A DNA stretch of 8,005 nucleotides from Acidimicrobiaceae bacterium (GTDB taxonomy: Bacteria; Actinomycetota; Acidimicrobiia; Acidimicrobiales; RAAP-2), in the NCBI GenBank assembly GCA_003152555.1, contig PMAL01000169.1, positions 1,998 through 10,002 of the forward strand. The letters are read 5' to 3'. Below, in pieces: positions 1 through 4,922 of the stretch. Made by a program: the position numbers and the translations under genes. Position 1 is the first letter of the stretch; every line of letters begins with the position of its first letter. The notes beneath the pieces are model-generated. The model did not search any database. It saw only the letters and a list, made by a program, of their open reading frames with translations, and was not told the DNA's origin.

Positions 1-1199
1 TGGCCGTAGGTGTGTCTTGTGTGGTGCGGGAACCAGGTCCATTTAGGTGGCACAGAATTGAGGTTCTTCGCAACTGCTTCATCGTGCTCTACCGTCATAA
101 GGTCCACGGCTCTCTCCCAAAGGTCATCGCAGTTCTCAGTCCACCATTGGTCATTTCGCGGCGGCGCGAAGAGCCAACCATCGGTGTTGGCGTCGGCCCA
201 CTCGACTAGTTCACGAAGTCGCGCCTCGAACATTGGCCATACGAACGCTTCTCTAATTCGGTTGTGTTTTGGTGGGCCGAGGTGCCAACCCGGCAGGCGG
301 AGGAGCTGACGGTCTACTCCGATGGATAGCCGCTCTAGGTTGACGCGACTGGTGTGGAGGGCCAACGTCTCGCAGTGTCGCAGGCCGGTAGCCGTACGAA
401 GCAGCGGCATCGCGGAGATTTGGCGAGCAACTTCGTCACCTAGTGGAAGGAGCCGACTGTTGGGCATTGAAGCCTTGCCGCTCTCTCGGCGGTACATTGC
501 ATCGCTCAAGGCGGAGACGACTTCCAGGGTCGGCACGTCTTCAACCCCCAGCCCTTGACCCGCTTGAGCAGCAATCTCGAAGGTCTCTCTTGTTGCTCGC
601 TCGTTCGCTTCGCTTCGCTTGCGCTTCTTCTTGTCAGCGATTGATTCTGGGTTTGAGACAATGAACGGCGTAAAGGGATTCTCCTGAAGGAAGCCCTTCG
701 TCACGAGCCACGACCCGAAGTGGCCGAGTGACCACTGACTTGCCGTGATGGTGTTCTCAACGTTTCCAGATTGCGTGACACCGTCGCAAATCATCCTTGC
801 CGCCTGAGTCGGAAGGTCTTTAATTCGCACGTCGAGTTGCGTCGCCACCGGCTCGACGTAGAGCCTCATGTCGGACATGAGTTTGCGATGTGTTCCCAGG
901 GGGAGCGCCATGCTCTCGTACGCACGCTTTTGCTCTATTAGATAGTCGCGCAGCACGGACGATAGTCGGGCGTACCCCCGGCTCGTACCGGGCAGGTGGC
1001 TATCGCGGTGTTCAATGAGCCGTTCTCGGAGCAGCGCCGCTTGTGCTTCGGCGGCGGCCTGGGTGTGAAAGACGCCAGGAAGTTCCTTACGTTCAGTGGG
1101 GTCAGTGATTACTCCCGTTGGGTAGTAGCGCACCTTGTATACGTCACCCTTTTTCCGAATGGCGACTGGGTCACCGTTCGGGTTTCTTGGTCGCGTCAT
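1..1199 (-). CDS. Tyrosine recombinase (phage/island integrase), 3' end cut by window edge
   Basis: The frame is open from ATG at 1199 to the left edge (399 complete codons). Residues about 10-65 contain a YKVRYYPTG strand and a long Ala/Glu-rich helix, like the three-stranded arm-binding domain of tyrosine integrases. Residues 76-175 look like the helical core-binding domain. The catalytic domain follows: Arg274 in TATGLRHCE, Lys311 in the LGPPKHNR hairpin, and the H-x-x-R-H box His392/Arg395 in PHHTRHTYG. The last catalytic His/Trp and the nucleophilic Tyr lie beyond the window. A strong ribosome site (GAGGGAGG, 1205-1212) precedes the ATG and lies inside the end of the upstream excisionase-like gene, whose stop is one base away, so the two are probably cotranslated. 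Expected role: site-specific integration and excision of the element at the nearby ACAD-tail site. Family assignment is firm; whether the enzyme is complete cannot be seen. Confidence 0.93.
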   Translation of the reverse strand, partial: MTRPRNPNGDPVAIRKKGDVYKVRYYPTGVITDPTERKELPGVFHTQAAAEAQAALLRERLIEHRDSHLPGTSRGYARLSSVLRDYLIEQKRAYESMALPLGTHRKLMSDMRLYVEPVATQLDVRIKDLPTQAARMICDGVTQSGNVENTITASQWSLGHFGSWLVTKGFLQENPFTPFIVSNPESIADKKKRKRSEANERATRETFEIAAQAGQGLGVEDVPTLEVVSALSDAMYRRESGKASMPNSRLLPLGDEVARQISAMPLLRTATGLRHCETLALHTSRVNLERLSIGVDRQLLRLPGWHLGPPKHNRIREAFVWPMFEARLRELVEWADANTDGWLFAPPRNDQWWTENCDDLWERAVDLMTVEHDEAVAKNLNSVPPKWTWFPHHTRHTYG

Positions 1200-1200
1200 G

Positions 1201-1488
1201 CTAAGCCTCCCTCAACAGGTCGGCGATGGTGGAAATGTCGAACTCGGGAATGGTGTTACGCATTTCGGCATTTTCGGGATTGAGGACCAGATTGTTGGTC
1301 CAGGCAATGACATCGCATGGGCGCCAGCGCCGGTCGCGTGTGCGGAGTGGCAGTGGCGAGGGGAAGTCAGGGTGTCGTTTAATAAGATCACCGATAGTTT
1401 TGACACTGAAATATAGGACGAGGTCATTGACCGTCCACAGACGGCCCTCAGGCGGGCTTGCCGGAATGTCGCTTGTAGTGTTGCTCAC
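1201..1488 (-). CDS. AlpA/excisionase-like helix-turn-helix protein
   Basis: This gene lies immediately upstream of the integrase. With GTG at 1488 as start it encodes 95 residues. Residues about 16-66 form a MerR/AlpA-type winged helix: LWTVNDLVLYFSVKTIGDLI, then HPDFPSPL, a basic loop with RDRRWR, and DVIAWTNN. This follows the known pattern of a tryptophan-containing first helix, an FP-P turn and a final DV-x-AW helix seen in small recombination directionality factors. The C-terminal 30 residues are acidic and unassigned. The frame stays open upstream to 1953, but that stretch is antisense to an ACAD tail and has no family resemblance. Alternative starts are ATG at 1536, 1587 or 1590; none has a good ribosome site. 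GTG 1488 follows a TATCC-like -10 by a few bases, so a leaderless start is possible. Likely role: excision and control of int. The start is uncertain. Confidence 0.72.
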   Translation of the reverse strand: MSNTTSDIPASPPEGRLWTVNDLVLYFSVKTIGDLIKRHPDFPSPLPLRTRDRRWRPCDVIAWTNNLVLNPENAEMRNTIPEFDISTIADLLREA

Positions 1489-1653
1489 GACTTGGATACT
1501 GTCTGCCAGTCTTACTTGTGCACGCTCGCGCCCCATAAACTGGGTGCAAAACCGGGTTGAACTGCCCACAAAGGCGTCGACATTCATCATTCGTGGGTCT
1601 GCCCAGTTTGGAAAGAACCCTTGACCAGGAGATTTGTGAGCCACTCTAGTACC

Positions 1654-1731
1654 TACACAATTTTCGAAGGGACTTCGGAAATACAGCGCCTGATCATTGC
1701 AAGGGCCATTTCGGGCGTGCACATCAGATAG
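1654..1731 (+). pseudogene. Detached acyl-CoA dehydrogenase 3' end, copy A (att-like site)
   Basis: Read on the plus strand, 25 codons and a TAG encode YTIFEGTSEIQRLIIARAIS followed by GVHIR. IxEGTSEIQRxxIAR is the C-terminal signature of acyl-CoA dehydrogenases. Upstream in frame the sequence does not match the family (no R-D-A-K/R before YTI), so only the tail is present. A second copy at 3549-3626 encodes the same residues with 10 silent base differences. The longest identical block is TTCGAAGGGACTTC (1663-1676), a candidate crossover core. I interpret the copy as the displaced gene end left when an element integrated into an ACAD gene and supplied its own copy of the end. Confidence 0.82.
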
Positions 1732-1839
1732 TCCTGAGAAGCGACTCGGGTACTTTCCGTTTGCCGCGGACACGATCAAGGACCGCCGGTTGCGACCGAC
1801 GCGCAAACCGGTTAATTGGCATCCGCGAACAAGTCGGCC

Positions 1840-1852
1840 GGCCGTAACGGCC
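1840..1852 (-). terminator. Short GC hairpin after the small membrane protein gene
   Basis: GGCCG (1840-1844) and CGGCC (1848-1852) pair around a 3-base loop, 7 bases past the stop of the minus-strand gene ending at 1860. There is no U-run, so a terminator role is weakly supported. Confidence 0.25.
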
Positions 1853-1859
1853 TCGTTCT

Positions 1860-2045
1860 TCAGGAGCGTGAATCTTCGAACTTCCGACCAATAATCGGAC
1901 CGACAGAAAAGCGACCGGCCACAACGCATGCAATGAAAAGGAGCCCCAGCCACGCGTGTCCGTTGAATGTGTATATGGCGGGCGGTAAGACGCCGAAAGC
2001 GAACAACAAGTTACGGTTTAGTAAAAATCCAAAATATTTGCTCAC
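1860..2045 (-). CDS. Small two-helix membrane protein, divergent from marR-like gene
   Basis: The product is about 61 residues: a short basic start, a hydrophobic segment at about 12-27 (LLFAFGVLPPAIYTF), a second at about 33-46 (WLGLLFIACVVAG), and a basic tail ending GRKFEDSRS. This predicts two membrane helices with both ends cytoplasmic. I do not recognise the family. An AGGAG lies at 2052-2056. It abuts an ATG at 2051, which is too close, but sits 6 bases before a GTG at 2045, so I prefer the GTG. The gene is divergent from the MarR gene, and two palindromes lie between them, so it is the likely regulated target. MarR regulators often control an adjacent transporter or membrane protein; the substrate or role here is unknown. 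The gene is short but has a good ribosome site and clear hydrophobic pattern. Confidence 0.55.
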   Translation of the reverse strand: MSKYFGFLLNRNLLFAFGVLPPAIYTFNGHAWLGLLFIACVVAGRFSVGPIIGRKFEDSRS

Positions 2046-2058
2046 GTGCATCTCCTGA

Positions 2059-2083
2059 TAATCGTTGACTTAGTCAACGATTA
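2059..2083. promoter_or_regulatory. Perfect 25-bp palindrome, probable MarR operator 1
   Basis: The arms are TAATCGTTGACT and AGTCAACGATTA around a single central T. The inner GTTGACTTAGTCAAC is shared, with one central change, by the palindrome at 2098-2118. Dyads of this length between a MarR gene and a divergent gene are typical binding sites of MarR dimers. This one covers the leader of the minus-strand gene, and its dyad centre is about 63 bp before the MarR start. Confidence 0.75.
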
Positions 2084-2085
2084 AT

Positions 2086-2114
2086 ACCGTAATGTGTTTA
2101 GTTGACTTTGTCAA
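2086..2114 (-). promoter_or_regulatory. Candidate promoter for the small membrane protein gene
   Basis: On the minus strand TTGACA (2114-2109) is a perfect -35 box and TACGGT (2091-2086) a fair -10, with 17 bases between them. The -35 lies inside operator 2 and the start region runs into operator 1, so a bound regulator should block it. Confidence 0.45.
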
Positions 2115-2118
2115 CTAA
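2098..2118. promoter_or_regulatory. 21-bp palindrome, probable MarR operator 2
   Basis: TTAGTTGAC and GTCAACTAA flank TTT. The core GTTGAC-N3-GTCAAC is the same as in operator 1, with centres 37 bp apart. It overlaps the -35 box of the minus-strand promoter and a TTGACT (2102-2107) that could be the -35 for the MarR gene, with TATGGT at 2123-2128. That gives a short 15-base spacer and a start close to the GTG, i.e. a leaderless message. Confidence 0.72.
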
Positions 2119-2133
2119 CTGGTATGGTTTGGC

Positions 2134-2592
2134 GTGCCCCCGAATAAGCGCGACGTGAAGTTGATGGTTGCAGCTCTGTTCACGATGAATGCCGGTCTCG
2201 AACGAGCGAGACGTCAGCGAAAGGGAGCCGCCACATTAAGTCTGTTGCAAACCATCGCTAATCATGACGGAGCGCGGCCCTCCGATATTGCCGGTCTTCA
2301 GGGAGTTCATCCCTCACTCGTCACCAGACAAATTCGAGAACTTGAAATTGCTGGTTATGTAGAGGTCAAGGCTGACCCAACGGATGGACGATCGAATTTG
2401 GTCACGTTGACGGACAACGGAACTGTCGAACATCGTCGGTTGGAGAGTTTTGGCCTGAAGCGATTTTCGCTTTTTGTCCGCGATTGGGAGTCGGAGGATG
2501 TTCGGCGCCTGACAGAACTCTTGTGGAAACTTCAACAGTCAATGAGTGCTGTCTCTTCTCGTGAACAGCGGAGACCCGGCGACGTGACCTAG
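2134..2592 (+). CDS. MarR-family transcriptional regulator
   Basis: The product is 152 residues, a normal MarR length. The N-terminal dimerisation helix is followed by the winged helix. Residues about 50-75 are the helix-turn-helix (ARPSDIAGLQGVHPSLVTRQ), and the wing is at about 80-96 (KADPTDGRSNLVTLTDNG), matching the family's D-P-x-D-x-R-S...L-T-x-x-G signature. The C-terminal helices (about 105-140) complete the dimer interface. The start is GTG at 2134. It has no ribosome site and lies about 5 bases after a TATGGT box, so translation may be leaderless; ATG at 2164 is an alternative but would shorten the first helix. Two palindromes just upstream suggest that it represses itself and the divergent membrane protein gene. 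MarR proteins are usually released by small phenolic or other ligands; nothing here tells which. Family call is firm. Confidence 0.93.
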   Translation: MPPNKRDVKLMVAALFTMNAGLERARRQRKGAATLSLLQTIANHDGARPSDIAGLQGVHPSLVTRQIRELEIAGYVEVKADPTDGRSNLVTLTDNGTVEHRRLESFGLKRFSLFVRDWESEDVRRLTELLWKLQQSMSAVSSREQRRPGDVT

Positions 2593-2711
2593 ACGATCAG
2601 GAGTGTCATCACGTCAGTGGGTAAAACTGCCGCCACCCGGTGCTCGACAACATGCTGTCCATCATTTCCCAAAGATGCCCCGAAAACGTCGCTTTGTAGA
2701 GATGAGCACGG

Positions 2712-2724
2712 TACAATGCATTCA
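2712..2724 (+). promoter_or_regulatory. -10 box of a likely leaderless promoter for the AbrB-like antitoxin
   Basis: TACAAT (2712-2717) ends 6 bases before the ATG at 2724, so transcription should start at or next to the A of the start codon. No ribosome site is present, consistent with leaderless translation. No good -35 is visible at the expected spacing. The same hexamer serves the second toxin-antitoxin operon (4041-4046). Confidence 0.5.
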
Positions 2725-2966
2725 TGTCAACTCCTGTCAGTCAAGCCCGTGTGTCTCAGCGTGGTCAAACCAGTCTTCCGGCAGAACTAAGGCATCGTTG
2801 GGGTATCGAGGACGGTGGCGAGATCGCCTTCGTTGACCTCGGTGACGCAGCATTAGTTCTGCCCGGAGGAATGGCTCGAGCCAAGGCTGAACTGAAAAGC
2901 GTCCTCACCGCGCGCTACAACGCTGGGTTAGCAGCAATCGGCGACCCCGACCTCGCCGATCAGTAG
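2724..2966 (+). CDS. AbrB/MazE-type (VapB-like) antitoxin
   Basis: The product is 80 residues. Residues about 8-48 form the swapped-hairpin AbrB domain: ARVSQRGQTSLPAELRHRWG, then IEDGGEIAFVDLGDAALVLP. The R-G-Q-T-S-LPAE-LR-x-x-W-G-I-x-D-G pattern and the following beta strands are characteristic. The C-terminal 30 residues (MARAKAEL to the end) form a helix that would wrap the toxin. The stop TAG (2964-2966) shares its G with the GTG start of the downstream gene, so the two are almost certainly cotranslated. By family analogy the protein binds and neutralises the downstream product and represses its own promoter. The lack of a ribosome site and the -10 box close to the ATG suggest a leaderless message. 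Family assignment is firm; the partner is inferred from position. Confidence 0.88.
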   Translation: MSTPVSQARVSQRGQTSLPAELRHRWGIEDGGEIAFVDLGDAALVLPGGMARAKAELKSVLTARYNAGLAAIGDPDLADQ

Positions 2967-3391
2967 TGAACGTCGTCCTCGACGACCGCCTCTTGATTGA
3001 GGAGCTTCTCGTTGGCAGTCGCAGACCGGGAGTGCAACTGCACACCACTGCCTACTGGTACTACCGCGCATGTCGGGCCGCTGTACTTGGCGCCGGCGGG
3101 CATCTTTCTGGACCATTCCGGGAATTGGAACCACAAGATCAGGAGCGCGCGATTAGCGCAATGCTTCAATTACCGAATGACATTGGCCTTCCTGACACAC
3201 GACAACTCGTACCGCTCATGGTTGAGATTGCCGGGCGCCACCCTAAGTTGAACCTACTCAACCTTGAGGCGGTGGCTGCGGCCCGCGCTCTGGCCGCCAC
3301 GATCTGGCTGTCACCAGAGGCAGCGAACGGAGTCTTGCCGGCTGTTCTCGATGGCGAACTTCTAGCGTGGGAAATCGTCACTCCGAAGTGA
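2966..3391 (+). CDS. PIN-like putative toxin paired with the AbrB antitoxin
   Basis: The product is 141 residues from a GTG overlapping the antitoxin stop by one base. It opens with MNVVLDDRLLIEELL, which resembles the first strand and helix of a PIN nuclease with Asp6/Asp7 in place of the first catalytic Asp. Near the end LNLLNLEAVAAARALAATIW resembles the PIN segment in which an acidic helix precedes a buried strand (Glu101), but the usual D-A-x-Y/x-V-A-L-A and T-x-D motifs are not intact. An aromatic TTAYWYYRA block lies at 27-35. The resemblance is to a VapC-like family of Actinobacteria often encoded after AbrB genes. Expected role: RNA cleavage toxin, or a degenerate PIN protein with lost activity. 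A hairpin follows at 3409-3432. Coding status is well supported by coupling; biochemical role is inferred. Confidence 0.72.
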   Translation: MNVVLDDRLLIEELLVGSRRPGVQLHTTAYWYYRACRAAVLGAGGHLSGPFRELEPQDQERAISAMLQLPNDIGLPDTRQLVPLMVEIAGRHPKLNLLNLEAVAAARALAATIWLSPEAANGVLPAVLDGELLAWEIVTPK

Positions 3392-3408
3392 TGCAGACCG
3401 CGACTCGC

Positions 3409-3432
3409 AATGGCGCTCGCGCGAGAGCCATT
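3409..3432 (+). terminator. Hairpin after the AbrB/PIN-like operon
   Basis: AATGGC and GCCATT enclose CTCG and CGAG around a 2-base centre, broken by one G-A mismatch. It begins 17 bases after the toxin stop. No U-run follows, so it may be a weak terminator or an RNA-stabilising end. Confidence 0.45.
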
Positions 3433-3508
3433 AACGGGGACCGGGATCGGACCAAATCGGGTCTAAAACTGGTCTTCCCATTTATTTGTGGGTCCATCTC
3501 TCTTCGAA

Positions 3509-3540
3509 AGGTGTCGCGACCAGTACTTCTGGTCGCACCT
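3509..3540. repeat. Strong hairpin just before ACAD-tail copy B
   Basis: GCGACCAG (3516-3523) pairs perfectly with CTGGTCGC (3529-3536) around TACTT. AGGT (3509-3512) and ACCT (3537-3540) extend the stem past a 3-base bulge. It ends 8 bases before the tail copy. It could be a terminator lacking a U-run, or an integrase or accessory binding dyad beside the att core. The matching place before copy A has GACCAG but no hairpin. Confidence 0.5.
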
Positions 3541-3548
3541 ATAGGAAC

Positions 3549-3626
3549 TACACGATCTTCGAAGGGACTTCTGAAATTCAGCGCTTGATCATTGCACGCG
3601 CCATCTCGGGTGTGCACATCAGGTAG
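3549..3626 (+). pseudogene. Detached acyl-CoA dehydrogenase 3' end, copy B (att-like site)
   Basis: This copy encodes the same 25 C-terminal ACAD residues and TAG as copy A, in the same orientation, followed by the same TCCTGAG. Ten bases differ, in nine codons (Thr, Ile, Ser, Ile, Leu, Arg, Ile, Gly and Arg), and none alters the protein. Upstream in frame there is no ACAD sequence. The silent divergence shows that each copy was under protein-level selection as the end of a working gene before being displaced. The short block TTCGAAGGGACTTC (3558-3571) is identical in both. Copy B may be the original chromosomal gene end, because a hairpin that could be the gene's terminator follows at 3662. 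Confidence 0.82.
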
Positions 3627-3661
3627 TCCTGAGCCGTAAAATGCCAGGCCTCTAGTTCTCT

Positions 3662-3677
3662 CGACGGCTGGCCGTCG
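3662..3677 (+). terminator. Palindromic hairpin downstream of ACAD-tail copy B
   Basis: CGACGGC and GCCGTCG flank TG, 35 bases after the TAG of copy B. It would fit the native terminator of the ACAD gene that once ended here. No U-run follows, and no counterpart is seen after copy A. Confidence 0.4.
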
Positions 3678-4017
3678 GCGATGACGTTCGGAACTATCAC
3701 TTTTAGGACTCCTTGGACCCATTAATGAGTTTGTGGTTCTATCTTCAGAGTCCTCACGTCGAACCATCTTCGATGTCTTCGGCATGGGACCACTTCTGGC
3801 GTATGGACTCGACTCTTTCGAGGGAGGTTCATCATGTTGTTCGTTGGAACTCGCTGAACGTTGCTGCAAGATAGGAAAGATTCGAATAACTCGAGGTTTC
3901 AGTCCGACCGATATTGCTCGTGTGGTCACATGATCATGCTTTGCCGACCAAGTGCTGGATTCTCATGGGGAGCAGTTTTTCAATCAATTGAGCGACAGTT
4001 GAGTGCTGACCGCCGCC
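3678..4017. other. Stretch without a convincing gene
   Basis: About 340 bases separate the ACAD-tail remnant from the TacAT promoter. Short open frames exist on both strands, but none shows a family motif together with a ribosome site. It may be decayed coding sequence left by earlier insertions. Confidence 0.4.
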
Positions 4018-4052
4018 TTGACTGGTGGTCAAGAATCCCGTACAATTGTACG
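4018..4052 (+). promoter_or_regulatory. Promoter and operator of the TacAT operon
   Basis: TTGACT (4018-4023) and TACAAT (4041-4046) are 17 bases apart, close to the vegetative consensus. The -10 lies inside the perfect 14-bp palindrome CGTACAATTGTACG (4039-4052), a natural binding site for the ribbon-helix-helix antitoxin encoded next. Binding would block the promoter, the usual autoregulation of this type of operon. A GAGGAG ribosome site (4057-4062) follows, 6 bases before the ATG. Confidence 0.8.
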
Positions 4053-4068
4053 TATTGAGGAGATTTGA

Positions 4069-4341
4069 ATGCCTAAAGACAAAAGACGGGAACTACGGAT
4101 TACGTCGCAAGACGATGATTTGATTGTTGAAGCCGCCGGGCTCGCTGGTGTCTCGGTCTCCGAATTTTTGATTGACCGTGCGCTGAAAGACGCGGGGGAA
4201 CTCGTCGAGTCGCACAGGTTAATTCGGCTTCAGTCTGACTCTTATGAGCGTTTTCTAGCCGCTCTAGATCGTCCGGCTCGAGCACCCCGAGAGTTACTAA
4301 GGCAGATTAAAGTGTCTCGCCCAATCAAACACGTTGACTAG
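4069..4341 (+). CDS. tacA: DUF1778 ribbon-helix-helix antitoxin (TacA type)
   Basis: The product is 90 residues. Residues 7-45 form the ribbon-helix-helix: RRELRIT is the DNA-contacting strand, DLIVEAAGLAG the first helix, and SVSEFLIDRALKDAGELV the second. The C-terminal part has the toxin-binding pattern DSYERFLAALDRPARAPRELL, matching the F-x-x-L-x-x-P...L-x-x-L motif of DUF1778 antitoxins. This half normally covers the active site of the acetyltransferase partner. ATG 4069 has a good GAGGAG ribosome site. The TAG stop shares its G with the GTG of the next gene, so the ratio of the two is likely fixed by coupled translation. The palindrome over the -10 box is the probable operator. Family and partner are both well supported. 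Confidence 0.92.
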   Translation: MPKDKRRELRITSQDDDLIVEAAGLAGVSVSEFLIDRALKDAGELVESHRLIRLQSDSYERFLAALDRPARAPRELLRQIKVSRPIKHVD

Positions 4342-4853
4342 TGCGAATTGAGCGGATACGTCCGCAACATGCACTCAAGGACTTCGACTGCGGCGTCAAA
4401 GAACTCAACGAGTGGCTCGTCAAACATGCAATTGAGAACGAAAAACGCGACCTGTCGCGCACCTTCGTATTGCTGAGCGACTCCGACGAAGTAGTCGGTT
4501 TCTACTCTCTAACCGTGGGTGGCGTGAGCGTAGAAAGATTGCCGAAAAAGCTCGCAAGGGGGCTTCCGAAATTCGACATTGGAATGGTGCTGCTTGGACG
4601 CCTTGCAATATCAAGCAGAGTACAAGCACAAGGACTTGGACGCGATCTGATGGTGGACGCGATTCTCCACGCGTCCGTAGCTGGCGATAACGCTGCGGCG
4701 CGATTCATTTGCGTAGACCCAATCAATCAGTCTGCTCGGGGCTTTTATTCAACGTTTGGATTCGAAGACATTGGAGGCGACGAGCTTGGGCGAATGTATC
4801 TTCGAATAATTGACGCGGTCGCAGCTCTCGAGGCAGCAATTGATCAAAATTGA
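4341..4853 (+). CDS. tacT: GNAT acetyltransferase toxin (TacT type)
   Basis: The product is 170 residues, the usual length. It opens with the family pattern FDCGVKELNEWLVKHA (15-30), followed by RTFVL and VVGFYSLTVGGVSVERLP. VLLGRLAI (83-90) is the beta-4 strand, and Q95-A-Q-G-L-G100 is the Q/R-x-x-G-x-G acetyl-CoA pyrophosphate loop. RGFYSTFGFEDI (133-144) holds Tyr136 at the position of the tyrosine that acts in catalysis in characterised TacT toxins. Known TacT enzymes acetylate the amino group of aminoacyl-tRNA and stop translation. All key elements are present, so the toxin may be active. It starts at GTG 4341 inside the antitoxin stop. It is followed, in convergent orientation, by the sigma/anti-sigma operon after 69 bases with no obvious terminator. 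I am confident of the family; the tRNA target is not predictable. Confidence 0.92.
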   Translation: MRIERIRPQHALKDFDCGVKELNEWLVKHAIENEKRDLSRTFVLLSDSDEVVGFYSLTVGGVSVERLPKKLARGLPKFDIGMVLLGRLAISSRVQAQGLGRDLMVDAILHASVAGDNAAARFICVDPINQSARGFYSTFGFEDIGGDELGRMYLRIIDAVAALEAAIDQN

Positions 4854-4922
4854 GGGGCGTAATACCTCCCAGTGGCCAATTCAAAACAAGGATTCAATCG
4901 GACTGTCTTCTTTCAAATCAAT

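Larger units (their letters stand above)
1..1676. mobile_element. Right-hand end of an integrative element (int, xis-like gene, att site)
   Basis: The integrase and excisionase-like genes read leftward, away from an att-like sequence at 1654-1731. This is a common layout at the end of integrative elements. The region between the excisionase start and the tail copy (1489-1653) has no gene and would hold arm-binding sites. The other end, and the ACAD gene body it would be fused to, must lie left of the window. The boundary at 1663-1676 is an inference from the longest block identical to the second copy. Confidence 0.6.
1663..3571. mobile_element. Putative cis-mobilisable cassette between two direct ACAD-tail att copies
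   Basis: About 1.9 kb lies between two directly repeated ACAD tails. It carries a small membrane protein, a MarR regulator and an AbrB/PIN-like pair, but no recombinase. This is the layout of a cis-mobilisable element (CIME): flanked by att sites and dependent on the integrase of a neighbouring element. The toxin-antitoxin pair would favour retention. The ends are set to the 14-bp identical block in each copy. Alternatives are two independent insertions stacked at one site, or a deletion derivative of a larger element that lost its integrase. Confidence 0.5.

Noticed and set aside
10..664. Several plus-strand open frames over the integrase
   Set aside because: They are antisense to an uninterrupted minus-strand frame with catalytic integrase motifs.
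1489..1953. Upstream extension of the excisionase-like gene to a 250-residue protein
   Set aside because: Much of the extension is the antisense of ACAD-tail copy A and has no family resemblance; the real gene is the last 95 or so residues.
3378..3929. Minus-strand frame of 183 residues that resembles part of the 1201-1953 frame
   Set aside because: The similarity is only the reverse complement of the two ACAD tails and their flanks; the plus-strand reading explains it with all-silent changes.
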